Shown piece after piece: positions 49,743-58,027 of a stretch of DNA of 64,000 nucleotides. The notes below the pieces were generated by a model. It was not told where the DNA came from and did no database searches. It saw only the letters and a list, made by a program, of their open reading frames with translations. Numbering within the stretch: the first letter of the stretch is position 1; every line of letters starts with the position of its first letter. The position numbers and the translations under genes are program-made. The DNA comes from Effusibacillus pohliae DSM 22757 (GTDB taxonomy: Bacteria; Bacillota; Bacilli; Tumebacillales; Effusibacillaceae): NCBI RefSeq assembly GCF_000376225.1, contig NZ_AQXL01000132.1, forward strand, positions 1 to 64,000. The letters are read 5' to 3'.

Positions 49743-51320
49743 TTATTTGAATTCTGCGCGGTTCAAATCGAGCGCGCCATCGGGCAGCACGAATACGCCG
49801 GACAGATTTTTCCGCTTGCCCGAAACGTTATCCGGCACGTACAGGAACACCCACGGAGCGTCCTCGACGATCGTTTTCTGTGCGTCCGCATAAGCGGCAA
49901 GCCGTTCTTTCTCATCTGTCGACTGCAAACCGGTGGCGATATCCTTTTCCACACGCTCGTTGACGTAATAGCCTACGTTGTAACCGGCCGGCGGGAACAG
50001 ATCTTTCGTCAGGAGCGGCCGGATACCCCAGTCCGCTTCGCCGGTCGACGGCGACCAGCCGCCGGAATAGGTGAGCATTTTGCTATCTTCCGGTTTCACG
50101 TACATCTGGTTCGACAGCGTGCCCGATTCCATCTGCTGGACGTTCGCCTTGATGCCGACCTCCTTCCACTGCTGCTGGATGAACTCGGCGATTTTCACCG
50201 ACTCGGTGGCGTTTGCCGTCCAAATCGTCGTTTCAAACCCGTTCGGATATCCCGCTTCCGCCAGCAGCTGCTTCGCTTTCCCTGGATCGTAGCCGTACAT
50301 CTGCTGTTTCTGGAAACCCCATACCTTCGGCGCGATCACCGATTCGGCAGGTGAAGCGTAGCCTTTGGCAACGACCTTGATCAACGCGTCTTTGTTGACC
50401 GCGTAGTTGAGCGCTTGCCGGACACGCTTTTCGTCAAACGGTTTCTTGGTGGTATTGAACGCGATGTAGCGCTCCACAATCGACGGCGATCGGTCAACCG
50501 CCACATTTTTGTCATCCTTCAAGCTGTCCACCTGGTCGGGCGGCAGCGGATAGACGAACTGCGCCTCGCCCGTCTTCAGCATCGCCACGCGGGATCCGGC
50601 TTCGGTCACCGGCTTGAACGTGATTTTTTCGACCTTTGCCGCATTCGCCTTATCCCAATACCCGTCGAACTTCTTGACTGTCACATGGTCGGCGTCTTTC
50701 CACTCGACAAACTGGAACGGCCCTGTCCCGACCGGCTTGCGCTGGATCTCCTTGCCGTATTCCTTGATCGCCTTCGGCGAAATGATCATCGCGGCCGGAT
50801 GGGCGAATGTTTGCACAATCGCAGCAAACGGCCGGTTGAGAGTGAATTTCACCGTATACGGGTCGACCACTTCCGTTTTTTCAATCACGGCGAACAGGGA
50901 CGCCCGCTTCAGCTTGTTATTCGGATCTTTCACCCGGTCAAAATTGATTTTCACCGCCTCCGCGTTTAAATCAGTGCCATCATGAAACTTGATGCCCTTT
51001 TTCAACTTGAAGGTGACCGATTTCGCATCCTTGCTCAGTTCCGGCATCGATTCGGCCAATACTGGCACGATCTTCATGTCTTTGTCAAACCCGAGCAATC
51101 CTTCGTACATCGTTTTCATAATCGAGTACGACAGCGTATCCTGCGCGTCCTGCGGGTCCATGGTGGTCGGATTGGCCGCCTGCGCCACGACCAGATCGGT
51201 CCGCTTCTCGCCGCCAACTGCGTTGTCCACCGCTGTTTGCGATTTCGAGCAGCCCGCCAGCAACATGCCCGCGGCCAACACACCGGTCAAGGTCAATTTC
51301 AAAACTCTCCCGTTTTTCAT
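49743..51320 (-). CDS. Peptide/glutathione-type ABC transporter substrate-binding lipoprotein
   Basis: 525 residues of the SBP_bac_5 family. The signal peptide ends in a lipobox LLAGC (Cys24), so it is anchored to the outer face of the membrane. Core signatures: TMDPQDAQDTLSYSIMKTMYEGLLGFD (about 54-80), VTFKLKKGIKFHDGTDLNAEAVKINFDRVKDPNNK (about 102-136) and VRQALNYAVNKDALIKVV (about 304-321). The overall pattern is closest to GsiB-like (glutathione) binding proteins by eye, but dipeptide or other gamma-glutamyl ligands are equally possible. It follows the C26 hydrolase gene by 49 bases. Confidence 0.9.
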   Translation of the reverse strand: MKNGRVLKLTLTGVLAAGMLLAGCSKSQTAVDNAVGGEKRTDLVVAQAANPTTMDPQDAQDTLSYSIMKTMYEGLLGFDKDMKIVPVLAESMPELSKDAKSVTFKLKKGIKFHDGTDLNAEAVKINFDRVKDPNNKLKRASLFAVIEKTEVVDPYTVKFTLNRPFAAIVQTFAHPAAMIISPKAIKEYGKEIQRKPVGTGPFQFVEWKDADHVTVKKFDGYWDKANAAKVEKITFKPVTEAGSRVAMLKTGEAQFVYPLPPDQVDSLKDDKNVAVDRSPSIVERYIAFNTTKKPFDEKRVRQALNYAVNKDALIKVVAKGYASPAESVIAPKVWGFQKQQMYGYDPGKAKQLLAEAGYPNGFETTIWTANATESVKIAEFIQQQWKEVGIKANVQQMESGTLSNQMYVKPEDSKMLTYSGGWSPSTGEADWGIRPLLTKDLFPPAGYNVGYYVNERVEKDIATGLQSTDEKERLAAYADAQKTIVEDAPWVFLYVPDNVSGKRKNLSGVFVLPDGALDLNRAEFK

Positions 51321-51369
51321 TTGTCTTGATCCCCCTTTTTGCTTTTCTGTTCTGGTGCACCCTTGTCCA

Positions 51370-52116
51370 TCAGCCCGTCAGCGGGGCTGACAGCCGATTC
51401 TTCTTCGCCGCCCGGCTTTGGTCGACAAACTCCCGGAACAGGGCTTGCATTAACGGATCGCGCTCCGCCATCGATTCGGGGTGCCACTGCACTCCGATCG
51501 TAAAAACGCAACCAGGAGCTTCCACCGCCTCAATCACTCCGTCAGAAGCGGTACCTGTGACGACCAACCCGGCAGCTGCTTGCCGGATCGCCTGATGGTG
51601 CAAGCTGTTCACCCGAATCTGCGTCTGTCCAAAAATGCGGTGCAAATAGCTGCCCTCCGCCAGCTCAACCCAATGGGTGTCCACCCCTCTCGCCGCTTTT
51701 TGCGAATGCTGCAGAGCGCCCGGATACTCACTGGGCAAGTCTTGATAGAGCGTGCCGCCAAGCGCCACATTGAGCACCTGAGCGCCACGGCAAATAGCAA
51801 GCAGCGGCTTCCCGGCGCCGATCGTGTAGCGTACCGCCGCCACTTCCACCCGGTCGCGTTGCGGGTGGATCGGTCCCAGATGCTGCTGCGGTTCCGCCCC
51901 GTACTGCTGCGGGTCGACATCTTCCCCGCCGCTGAAAATCACCCCGTCGCACAGGTCGATCAACCGCGAAAACGAATCCGGATCGGTCAGCGGAAGCACC
52001 AGGGGCAGTCCCCCGGCAGCCACAATCGCGCGATGGTAATCCTGATGCACATAGACGCCTTCGCTGAATTCATTGATCTTGACAAGCGTGCTGGTGATAC
52101 CGATGACTGGTTGCAT
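51370..52116 (-). CDS. Gamma-glutamyl-gamma-aminobutyrate hydrolase family protein (peptidase C26)
   Basis: 248 residues from ATG 52114-52116 (MQPVIGITSTLVK), with CAGGGGA upstream. It is a class I glutamine amidotransferase-like hydrolase: the nucleophile is Cys109 in KPLLAICRGAQVLNVALGG, and the His-x-Glu pair is in GVQWHPESM near residue 215. GGEDVDPQQYG (about 63-73) and VNSLHHQAI complete the PuuD-type signature. Such enzymes cleave the gamma-glutamyl bond of gamma-Glu-GABA or similar compounds. The neighbouring transporter and asparaginase suggest uptake and hydrolysis of gamma-glutamyl or amide compounds. It may head a seven-gene operon running to 44737. Confidence 0.9.
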   Translation of the reverse strand: MQPVIGITSTLVKINEFSEGVYVHQDYHRAIVAAGGLPLVLPLTDPDSFSRLIDLCDGVIFSGGEDVDPQQYGAEPQQHLGPIHPQRDRVEVAAVRYTIGAGKPLLAICRGAQVLNVALGGTLYQDLPSEYPGALQHSQKAARGVDTHWVELAEGSYLHRIFGQTQIRVNSLHHQAIRQAAAGLVVTGTASDGVIEAVEAPGCVFTIGVQWHPESMAERDPLMQALFREFVDQSRAAKKNRLSAPLTG

Positions 52117-52150
52117 GTTCAATCCCCTGGCTCCTGTCAGTTTGTTTCCA

Positions 52151-52156
52151 ATTATA
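52151..52156 (-). promoter_or_regulatory. -10 box upstream of the C26 hydrolase gene
   Basis: A perfect TATAAT on the minus strand, 35 bases before the start and downstream of the two-component terminator. The -35 is weak, which would fit an activated promoter. Confidence 0.5.
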
Positions 52157-52184
52157 GTTGAGCCATTTTTCAGATGATACAGAT

Positions 52185-52227
52185 AAAAAAGAGAAAAAAG
52201 AGAGAAAATCGGCTGCTAGATTTTCTC
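52185..52227 (-). terminator. Terminator of the two-component operon
   Basis: On the minus strand, GAGAAAATC (52219-52227) pairs with GATTTTCTC (52202-52210) around TAGCAGCC, followed by a T-rich run TCTTTTTTCTCTTTTTT. Confidence 0.8.
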
Positions 52228-52845
52228 CCTCCACAGATACCGGTTCTTCGGCCGGCCGATCTTGCGGTAATGCGGCACCGCTTGCACCCGCCCTTCCTCC
52301 AGAAGGTGCGCGATATAGCGGTGGACGGTGGAATACGCCAACCCCACCCCGGCCGTGATCTCCTCCAGCGTAACCGGCTCATTCTGGGCCTTCAGAAACC
52401 TGGCGATCAGGTTGAGCGTATTTTCGCTGATTCCCTTGGTCACCCAGACTTCCCGCTGTTTCTCGCGTTGCTGCCGCTCGATCGACGACAGCCGGAGATT
52501 GATTTGCATGCGCGAGATCAGGTCGGGCGCCCGTACCGGTTTGACGGCAAAATCGGTCGCGCCCGCTCGCAAAAACCGGTTCATCGTCTCCTGCCGCTCG
52601 TCCACCGTCAAGACGAGAATCGGCACTTCCTGATTGAAGCGCCGCATCGCCAGGACCGCTTCCAAGCCATCCAGATCCGGCATATGATAATCCACCAGCA
52701 CCATGTCGAACGCCGCTTCCGCAAACCGCTGCACCGCCCGCCTGCCGCTGTCGAACGCTTCCGGCACAAAGCCGGCGAACTCGCAGATTTCCTGCAAGGT
52801 AAAGCGAATCATTGCATCATCATCGACGATCAGAATCCTTGCCAT
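52216..52845 (-). CDS. Response regulator, CitB/DcuR-like, with winged-helix output domain
   Basis: 209 residues from ATG 52843-52845 (MARILIVDDDAMIRF), with GGGAGGTGCGG upstream. The receiver domain spans about 1-120: acidic pocket at D8-D10, phospho-acceptor Asp52 in VLVDYHMPDLDG, Thr/Ser switch in LVLTVDE and Lys in DFAVKPVRAPD. The output domain (about 140-209) contains a helix-turn-helix LEEITAGVGLAYSTVHRYIAHLLEEG and ends RKIGRPKNRYLWREKI, the CitB/DpiA-type layout. Its start overlaps the end of the kinase gene by 26 bases. It likely controls the neighbouring transport and hydrolysis genes; that target is inference. Confidence 0.88.
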   Translation of the reverse strand: MARILIVDDDAMIRFTLQEICEFAGFVPEAFDSGRRAVQRFAEAAFDMVLVDYHMPDLDGLEAVLAMRRFNQEVPILVLTVDERQETMNRFLRAGATDFAVKPVRAPDLISRMQINLRLSSIERQQREKQREVWVTKGISENTLNLIARFLKAQNEPVTLEEITAGVGLAYSTVHRYIAHLLEEGRVQAVPHYRKIGRPKNRYLWREKI

Positions 52846-54172
52846 CCGGCTCCGCACCTCCCGGCAGTATCACGGTCACAACTGTGCCTTCCCCTTTTGT
52901 ACTGCGAACGGCCGTCCGTCCCCCATGCGCCTTCACCACTTGGCGTACAAACGCAAGGCCGGCGCCGGCCGAATCTTTGGTCGAATAGCCGAGGTTCCAG
53001 ATGTTTTCCAGATCCTCTTGCGGGATCCCCGTCCCATTGTCCACCACCGAAAAATGGACTTCGCTCTGCGACCGTTCCACCAGCAAACGGACGGAACCAT
53101 GCGGCAGCCCGGCAACCGCGTCGAACGCGTTATTCAAAAGATTGATCAATGCCCGCACGATGCGGATTTTGTTGACGTATAAAAGCGGCATGGGCTCCCG
53201 CACTTCGACGGTCAGCACATCCGGCGATCCGCTGAAACGGCTGGATGTCACCGTATCCAGAATCTCCTGCACCGACACCAGCTTCTTTCTGTCGGCAAAC
53301 AGAATCTCCGAAATCATTTCGCTCATCACCGTGATCGATTGTTCAATCTTCTGTGAATAAGTTCGGACTTTCTCATCATCAACGCGCATGTTGATCAACG
53401 AGCTCAGTCCTCCGATCGAAGTTAGCGGCGTCTTCAGGTCATGCACCAGGAACAGCACTTCCTGACCGGACCGCGCCTCCGCCATTTTGAGCTGCACCTG
53501 ATGAACCCGGTTGCGCTCCCGCACCGTCTGATTGAACATCCGGGTGAGCAGCACCGATATGCCGACCGACAGCAGCAGGAACAGACACAAAAGCAAAGCG
53601 AACATGCTCAGTCCAAAATCGACCCCGTTGCTCTCCGCCAACTGCTTGATCTTGAAAGAAACCGGTCCCAATCCGAACCCGTAAGGCGTCAGCCATTTCA
53701 CCATATCCAGCCATTCGACCGCCAGCAAAAACTGCCCCAGGATGAGCACCTTCGCACCGATTCCGGCGGCGCCCCGCTCCATCCGATTGAGGAAGATAAT
53801 GGCCACCACCAGCATCACAGCCGGACCGCCGAAATGGTATTTGATCGGTGTGTACAGATTGATCAGCTTGTACACACCAGGCAAAATCAGCATCGGCAGC
53901 AAGGCGGACAGCCAGCGGGGTTTTACCACATCCAGCAGTGCTTCACAGAGCAGAAACACTCCGATGTAATGGGGGAGGGCCCGCACCGTATTCAAAAGCA
54001 CGACCAGTACGGAGGCGAGTAGCAGCGGATTCGCCTGCCGCGTTTCCTCCGCGGTCCGCACCGCGTCGAGCAAGCCGATGTCATTCGGCGTCAAAAAAGA
54101 AGGAAACGCCACTCCCAGCAAGATCAGCCCAACAGCCATCAGAACCATCAGCAGTCTCTGGCGATGGGACAT
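52820..54172 (-). CDS. Sensor histidine kinase with polytopic membrane sensor region
   Basis: 450 residues from ATG 54170-54172 (MSHRQRLLMVLMAVG), with AAAGGAG seven bases upstream. About six membrane helices cover the first 210 residues with almost no extracytoplasmic loop and no PAS domain. The dimerisation box FLVHDLKTPLTSIGGLSSL holds the phospho-acceptor His244. The HATPase part follows: N box INLLNNAFDAV, G1 VVDNGTGIPQEDLENIWNLGYSTK, G2 SAGAGLAFVRQVVKAHGG. DcuS/CitA kinases that usually pair with CitB-like regulators have a periplasmic PAS domain, so this architecture differs. A signal inside the membrane or of small lipophilic character is possible. Confidence 0.88.
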   Translation of the reverse strand: MSHRQRLLMVLMAVGLILLGVAFPSFLTPNDIGLLDAVRTAEETRQANPLLLASVLVVLLNTVRALPHYIGVFLLCEALLDVVKPRWLSALLPMLILPGVYKLINLYTPIKYHFGGPAVMLVVAIIFLNRMERGAAGIGAKVLILGQFLLAVEWLDMVKWLTPYGFGLGPVSFKIKQLAESNGVDFGLSMFALLLCLFLLLSVGISVLLTRMFNQTVRERNRVHQVQLKMAEARSGQEVLFLVHDLKTPLTSIGGLSSLINMRVDDEKVRTYSQKIEQSITVMSEMISEILFADRKKLVSVQEILDTVTSSRFSGSPDVLTVEVREPMPLLYVNKIRIVRALINLLNNAFDAVAGLPHGSVRLLVERSQSEVHFSVVDNGTGIPQEDLENIWNLGYSTKDSAGAGLAFVRQVVKAHGGRTAVRSTKGEGTVVTVILPGGAEPDGKDSDRR

Positions 54173-54215
54173 GCACCCGACTCCTTTCTCCCGTACTTGC
54201 AATCTCGTAACCTTG

Positions 54216-54237
54216 TACACTCGTATAATAGAGTGTA
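54216..54237. promoter_or_regulatory. Inverted repeat upstream of the two-component genes
   Basis: TACACTC (54216-54222) and GAGTGTA (54231-54237) are perfect 7-base inverted arms around an AT-rich 8-base spacer that contains a TATAAT-like sequence. It lies 44 bases before the kinase start. It may be an operator overlapping the promoter, possibly an autoregulatory site. Confidence 0.55.
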
Positions 54238-54277
54238 TTTTTCTCGAAAGATTTTTGCAAATGTGATTTTGGCATAA

Positions 54278-54321
54278 CAAAAAAGATGCAGGCACCGGTT
54301 GAGCATGCCAGCACCTGCATC
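54278..54321 (-). terminator. Terminator of glyA
   Basis: On the minus strand, GATGCAGGTGC pairs with GTGCCTGCATC-type arm (GATGCAGGCAC on plus at 54285-54295), closing a long hairpin followed by six or more T residues at 54278-54284. It lies 20 bases after the glyA stop. Confidence 0.88.
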
Positions 54322-54340
54322 GCGTACAACAATTCGTTTG

Positions 54341-55591
54341 TCAAGCTTTCTGCAATCCCTCGTACAGCGGGAACTTCTCGCACAGGGCACGGACACGGCG
54401 CATCGCTTCGTTGAGGCTCGGCTGGTCGTTGCCGTTGCGCAAGGAGAGGTTGATAATGTCCGCCACCTCGACCATTGCGTCCCGGTCGAAACCGCGGGTT
54501 GTCACAGCCGGCGTGCCGATCCGGATGCCGCTCGTCACGAACGGGCTTTGCGGGTCGAACGGAATCGCATTTTTGTTAACCGTGATGCCGACTTCATCCA
54601 ACAGTTTCTCCGCTTCTTTCCCGGTGAGTCCGAGGTTGCGCAGATCGATCAGGATCAGATGGTTGTCCGTGCCGCCGGATACCAGGTTAAAGCCGCGGTC
54701 GATCAGCGCTTGCGCCAACGCTTGCGCATTGTCGATCACCGCCTGCGAATACTGGGCGAATTCCGGGCGAAGCACTTCGCCGAAAGCGACCGCTTTCGCC
54801 GCGATCACATGCATCAAAGGACCGCCCTGAATCCCCGGGAAAATCGCCTTGTCGATCTCCTTCGCATACTTCTCCTTGCAAAGGATCAGGCCGCCCCGTG
54901 GTCCGCGCAGCGTCTTGTGCGTCGTCGATGTGACAAAATCGGCGAACGGAACCGGACTCGGGTGGTGGCCCGTGGCGATCAGTCCCGCAATGTGAGCCAT
55001 GTCGACCATCAGGTAGGCTCCGACCGAATCGGCAATCTCCCGCAGTTTCGCAAAATCGATCACGCGCGGATAGGCGGAAGCGCCCGCCACGATCATTTTC
55101 GGTTTGTGCTCTTCCGCCAGCCGGCGGACCACATCGTAGTCGATCCGGTGTGTGACCTCATCCACCCCGTAGGGCACAAAATTGTAGTACTGCCCGGAAA
55201 TGTTCACCGGACTGCCGTGCGTCAGGTGGCCACCGTGCGCCAGATTCATCCCCAGCACCGTGTCGCCAGGCTTCAGAAACGCAAAATACACCGCGGTGTT
55301 CGCCTGTGCTCCCGAATGCGGCTGCACGTTGGCGTGTTCCGCACCAAATATTTTCTTCACGCGCTCGCGGGCCAGATTTTCCACAATGTCCACATATTCG
55401 CAACCGCCGTAATACCGCTTGCCCGGATAGCCTTCCGCATACTTGTTGGTCAGCACCGTCCCCATCGCTTCCATGACGGCGCGGCTCACGAAGTTTTCGG
55501 ACGCGATCAGTTCGATTTTCGACTGCTGGCGGCCGAGTTCCTTGTCAATCGCCTCCGCGACCTCTTTATCCACCAACCGCAGATGATTCAT
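54341..55591 (-). CDS. glyA: Serine hydroxymethyltransferase
   Basis: 416 residues from ATG 55589-55591 ([16 protein letters not shown]), with GGAGAGG upstream; 27 extra codons precede it in the open frame without support. It interconverts serine and glycine with tetrahydrofolate. The PLP lysine is Lys226 in [40 protein letters not shown] and [11 protein letters not shown] are classic blocks. The gene lies between ywlG and upp as in B. subtilis, but an about 10 kb block separates it from upp here. It links to the glycine-controlled sda operon metabolically. Confidence 0.97.
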   Translation of the reverse strand: MNHLRLVDKEVAEAIDKELGRQQSKIELIASENFVSRAVMEAMGTVLTNKYAEGYPGKRYYGGCEYVDIVENLARERVKKIFGAEHANVQPHSGAQANTAVYFAFLKPGDTVLGMNLAHGGHLTHGSPVNISGQYYNFVPYGVDEVTHRIDYDVVRRLAEEHKPKMIVAGASAYPRVIDFAKLREIADSVGAYLMVDMAHIAGLIATGHHPSPVPFADFVTSTTHKTLRGPRGGLILCKEKYAKEIDKAIFPGIQGGPLMHVIAAKAVAFGEVLRPEFAQYSQAVIDNAQALAQALIDRGFNLVSGGTDNHLILIDLRNLGLTGKEAEKLLDEVGITVNKNAIPFDPQSPFVTSGIRIGTPAVTTRGFDRDAMVEVADIINLSLRNGNDQPSLNEAMRRVRALCEKFPLYEGLQKA

Positions 55592-55621
55592 CGCCAATTC
55601 CTCTCCTTCTCCAAGGATGAT

Positions 55622-55649
55622 CGGCTCCGCGTTGCCGTGAGCGGAGCCG
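55622..55649 (-). promoter_or_regulatory. Perfect hairpin in the glyA leader
   Basis: CGGCTCCGC (55622-55630) pairs perfectly with GCGGAGCCG (55641-55649) around 10 bases. It lies about 30 bases before the glyA start and after the ywlG stop. Without a T run it is more likely an mRNA processing or stability element than a terminator. Confidence 0.5.
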
Positions 55650-55690
55650 CTCGAAACAACTCGAAATAACATGATGAATGCATTCGAAGC

Positions 55691-56266
55691 TTAGTCCGAA
55701 TCCTTTTCAGGGACCTCCTGCAGTATGTAAACGGCTCGGGCGCCGCCGATCAGTTTCGGACGGGTTCTCGCCATCGTCACATGCGCCTGCCCAATCGATT
55801 TGACTGTCGGCCGGACCGGAACCGCCACCGGCCGCAAATGCATGCCGATCAGCGTGTCGCCGATGTCAATTCCCGCGTGTGCCTGAATCCGCTCGACCAA
55901 CACCGGATCCTGCAAGCTGCGAAACGCAGTCGCGGCCACCGCTCCGCCCGCCTGCGGCACCGGTACCACCGTCACTTCTTCCAGGCCAAACGCTTTCATC
56001 GTCGCGCGTTCTACCACCAACGCGCGGTTCAGGTGCTCGCAGCATTGAAACGCCACATGAAACCCATACTCATTCCGCGCCGTCAACACAGCCTCGACGA
56101 TCGCCTTTGCCACTTCCGTCGAACCGGCCGACCCGATTTTTTCGCCGATCACTTCCGAACTGGAAGCGCCGATCACCAACATCTGATCGGCATCAAGCCG
56201 CGCCACCTGCTGCAATTCGTCGATCACCTGCCGCGTGACCTTCGCGATGGCGGACAGGTCTAACAT
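55691..56266 (-). CDS. ywlG: UPF0340 (TIGR01440, YwlG) family protein
   Basis: 191 residues. Family blocks are LVIGASSSEVIGEKIGSAGS (about 30-49), FHVAFQCCEHLNRALVVE (about 69-86), and GIDIGDTLIGMHLRPVAVPVR (about 133-153). The function is unknown; a conserved CCEHLNRA motif suggests a catalytic or ligand site. The gene overlaps rpiB by 7 bases and precedes glyA, the same order as in B. subtilis ywlE-ywlF-ywlG-glyA. Start ATG 56264-56266. Confidence 0.92.
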   Translation of the reverse strand: MLDLSAIAKVTRQVIDELQQVARLDADQMLVIGASSSEVIGEKIGSAGSTEVAKAIVEAVLTARNEYGFHVAFQCCEHLNRALVVERATMKAFGLEEVTVVPVPQAGGAVAATAFRSLQDPVLVERIQAHAGIDIGDTLIGMHLRPVAVPVRPTVKSIGQAHVTMARTRPKLIGGARAVYILQEVPEKDSD

Positions 56267-56730
56267 CCGCAGACGCCCTCTTCCTGCCCGTATTTTTGTT
56301 CAATTTCGCGAATCTTGTCCAACCGTCTCGCATGCCGCCCGCCGGCAAATTCGGTCGTCAGCCAGATGCGAACGATCTCTTCCGCCAGACCGGGACCGAT
56401 CACGCGCGCGCCCATCGCCAAAACGTTCGTGTCATTATGCTCGCGCGTCGCTTTGGCGGAAAAACAGTCATGCACCACCGCGCAGCGCACACCCGGCACT
56501 TTGTTGGCGACGATCGACATGCCAAGGCCTGTCCCGCAGATCAGAATCCCGCGGTCAAACTCCCCTTTGGCAACTCCTTCCGCCACTTTCAGGCCGTAGT
56601 CCGGATAATCGACCGACTGCTCGCTGTCGGTGCCAAAATCCTGGAACTCAAGATTCAGTTCCTGCAGCACATGTTTCATCTGTTCTTTCAAGGCGTATCC
56701 GCCGTGATCAGCCGCAATCGCCACTCGCAC
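56260..56730 (-). CDS. rpiB: Ribose-5-phosphate isomerase B
   Basis: 156 residues from GTG 56728-56730 (VRVAIAADHGGYALK), with AAGGGGG upstream; the longer open frame of 51 further codons is antisense to ywlE and is discarded. DHGG (8-11), the active-site CGTGLGMSIVANKVPGVRCAVVHD (Cys about 66) and SAKATREHNDTNVLAMGARVIG are conserved. It interconverts ribose-5-phosphate and ribulose-5-phosphate; some members act on allose or galactose phosphates. B. subtilis ywlF is the counterpart. It lies 25 bases after ywlE. Confidence 0.95.
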   Translation of the reverse strand: MRVAIAADHGGYALKEQMKHVLQELNLEFQDFGTDSEQSVDYPDYGLKVAEGVAKGEFDRGILICGTGLGMSIVANKVPGVRCAVVHDCFSAKATREHNDTNVLAMGARVIGPGLAEEIVRIWLTTEFAGGRHARRLDKIREIEQKYGQEEGVCGC

Positions 56731-56755
56731 CGCATATTCCCCCTTTCGCTCCATT

Positions 56756-57214
56756 TTACCTGTGACGAAGTTTTTCCACAAGCGCCGCAATCGCCTGTTC
56801 GATTTCCTGCGCCGTCTGCTCGTACACGTCCTGATCCCCGCCAAACGGATCGGAAATATCGTGATCTTCCGCCCCTCCCACATACTCTTTCAAGGTGAAC
56901 ACCTTATCCAAAAATTGCGGAAACCGGCCGCCGAGCATTTGTTTGTGGGAAGCGGTCATCGTCAGGATCAGATCGGCCCAATTTCCCAACTCTTCCGTGA
57001 ACATCTGGGAGCGGTGCTGATCCCCTTGCAATTGCCGCTTGCGCAGCGCCTCAAGCGCCCCGGTCGAAGCGGGACTGCCAGCAGCCGCTGCAACGCCCGC
57101 AGACCGCACTTCGATATCGGAAATTCCTTTTTCGGCCAGCTGTTTTTTTAACATGGCTTCCGCCATCGGACTGCGGCATGTATTACCGGTACAGACAAAA
57201 AGAACGCGATACAC
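56756..57214 (-). CDS. ywlE: Protein arginine phosphatase YwlE (low-molecular-weight phosphatase fold)
   Basis: 152 residues from GTG 57212-57214 (VYRVLFVCTGNTCRSP), preceded by a purine-rich AGGCAGGGGA; the ATG-initiated frame to 57283 crosses the promoter. The P-loop is C8-T-G-N-T-C-R14-S with Thr12, the residue that in B. subtilis YwlE (Thr11) selects phosphoarginine over phosphotyrosine. The general acid Asp122 lies in ISDPFGGD. It reverses McsB arginine phosphorylation, which marks proteins for ClpCP. The synteny with rpiB and ywlG supports orthology. Confidence 0.92.
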   Translation of the reverse strand: MYRVLFVCTGNTCRSPMAEAMLKKQLAEKGISDIEVRSAGVAAAAGSPASTGALEALRKRQLQGDQHRSQMFTEELGNWADLILTMTASHKQMLGGRFPQFLDKVFTLKEYVGGAEDHDISDPFGGDQDVYEQTAQEIEQAIAALVEKLRHR

Positions 57215-57252
57215 CGAATCCCCTGCCTCTCGTTCGCAGACTTTCTCGGTTC

Positions 57253-57282
57253 CAGTATAACCCGTTCTTTCAGCTCGATGCA
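57253..57282 (-). promoter_or_regulatory. Probable SigA promoter of ywlE-rpiB-ywlG
   Basis: On the minus strand, TTGCAT (57277-57282) and TATACT (57253-57258) are separated by 18 bases. It lies about 40 bases before ywlE and 5 bases after the ZIP gene stop. Confidence 0.55.
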
Positions 57283-57286
57283 AAAA

Positions 57287-58015
57287 TTAATGGAGAGCCG
57301 AGACAGCCAGCATGACACCTGCCCCGATCGCGATGCCAAGCGCCGCCCACAGCTTGTTCGCCTGCAGGGCTTCCGGCAGAATGTCACGGGAAACCACGTA
57401 TACCATCGCCCCGCCGGCAAACGCCAGCGACAGTGAAATAAACACGTCGGATACGGTGAACAGCCACAGCGAGATGACCGTCCCTAGCGGCGTCGTCATC
57501 CCCGCCAGGAACGTGATCCAGATCACCTGCCAGCCGCCGACTCCCGCCAACCGCAGAGGTACGGCAATGCTCATACCTTCCGGAATGTTATGCAATGCGA
57601 TCGCCAGCGCGATCACCATGCCGACCTGCGGATGCAGCGACTCTCCCGCGCCGATCGCAAATCCTTCCGGCAGGTCGTGCAGCGCAATCGACAACGCGAG
57701 AAACCAGCCCATTTGCAGAAAAGCCGCTTTTTCCCCGTGCAGCCCCCACCGTTTCATTGCGGACGACACCACGCCGCGAAGCAGCAGCAGAAAAAACCAG
57801 CCGCTGCCGGCACCCACGAGAAACATTGCATGGCCGCCCGATGCAATCGAGGCGGGCATCAGTTCGGTCAGCACGACCGTCAGCATGATCCCCGTCGCCA
57901 GCCCCAAAAATACGGCCAGCAGCCGCTTCGACAGCCGCCGAAACCGGAGAACCAGCCAGCCACCGACGGGTGTTGCCATACCGGACAAAAAGCTGCTGCA
58001 GACAATCTCCCACAC
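57287..58015 (-). CDS. ZIP-family metal transporter
   Basis: 242 residues from GTG 58013-58015, with eight hydrophobic segments. The ZIP signature is present in two helices: SIALHDLPEGFAIGAGE (about 109-125) and AIALHNIPEGMSIAVPL (about 138-154), whose His and Glu residues form the metal site. The family moves zinc, iron or manganese across the membrane into the cytoplasm. It lies 12 bases after mntP, so the two are probably cotranscribed. It is absent from the B. subtilis counterpart region. The metal cannot be told from the sequence. Confidence 0.88.
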   Translation of the reverse strand: MWEIVCSSFLSGMATPVGGWLVLRFRRLSKRLLAVFLGLATGIMLTVVLTELMPASIASGGHAMFLVGAGSGWFFLLLLRGVVSSAMKRWGLHGEKAAFLQMGWFLALSIALHDLPEGFAIGAGESLHPQVGMVIALAIALHNIPEGMSIAVPLRLAGVGGWQVIWITFLAGMTTPLGTVISLWLFTVSDVFISLSLAFAGGAMVYVVSRDILPEALQANKLWAALGIAIGAGVMLAVSALH

Positions 58016-58027
58016 ACCATCCCACCC

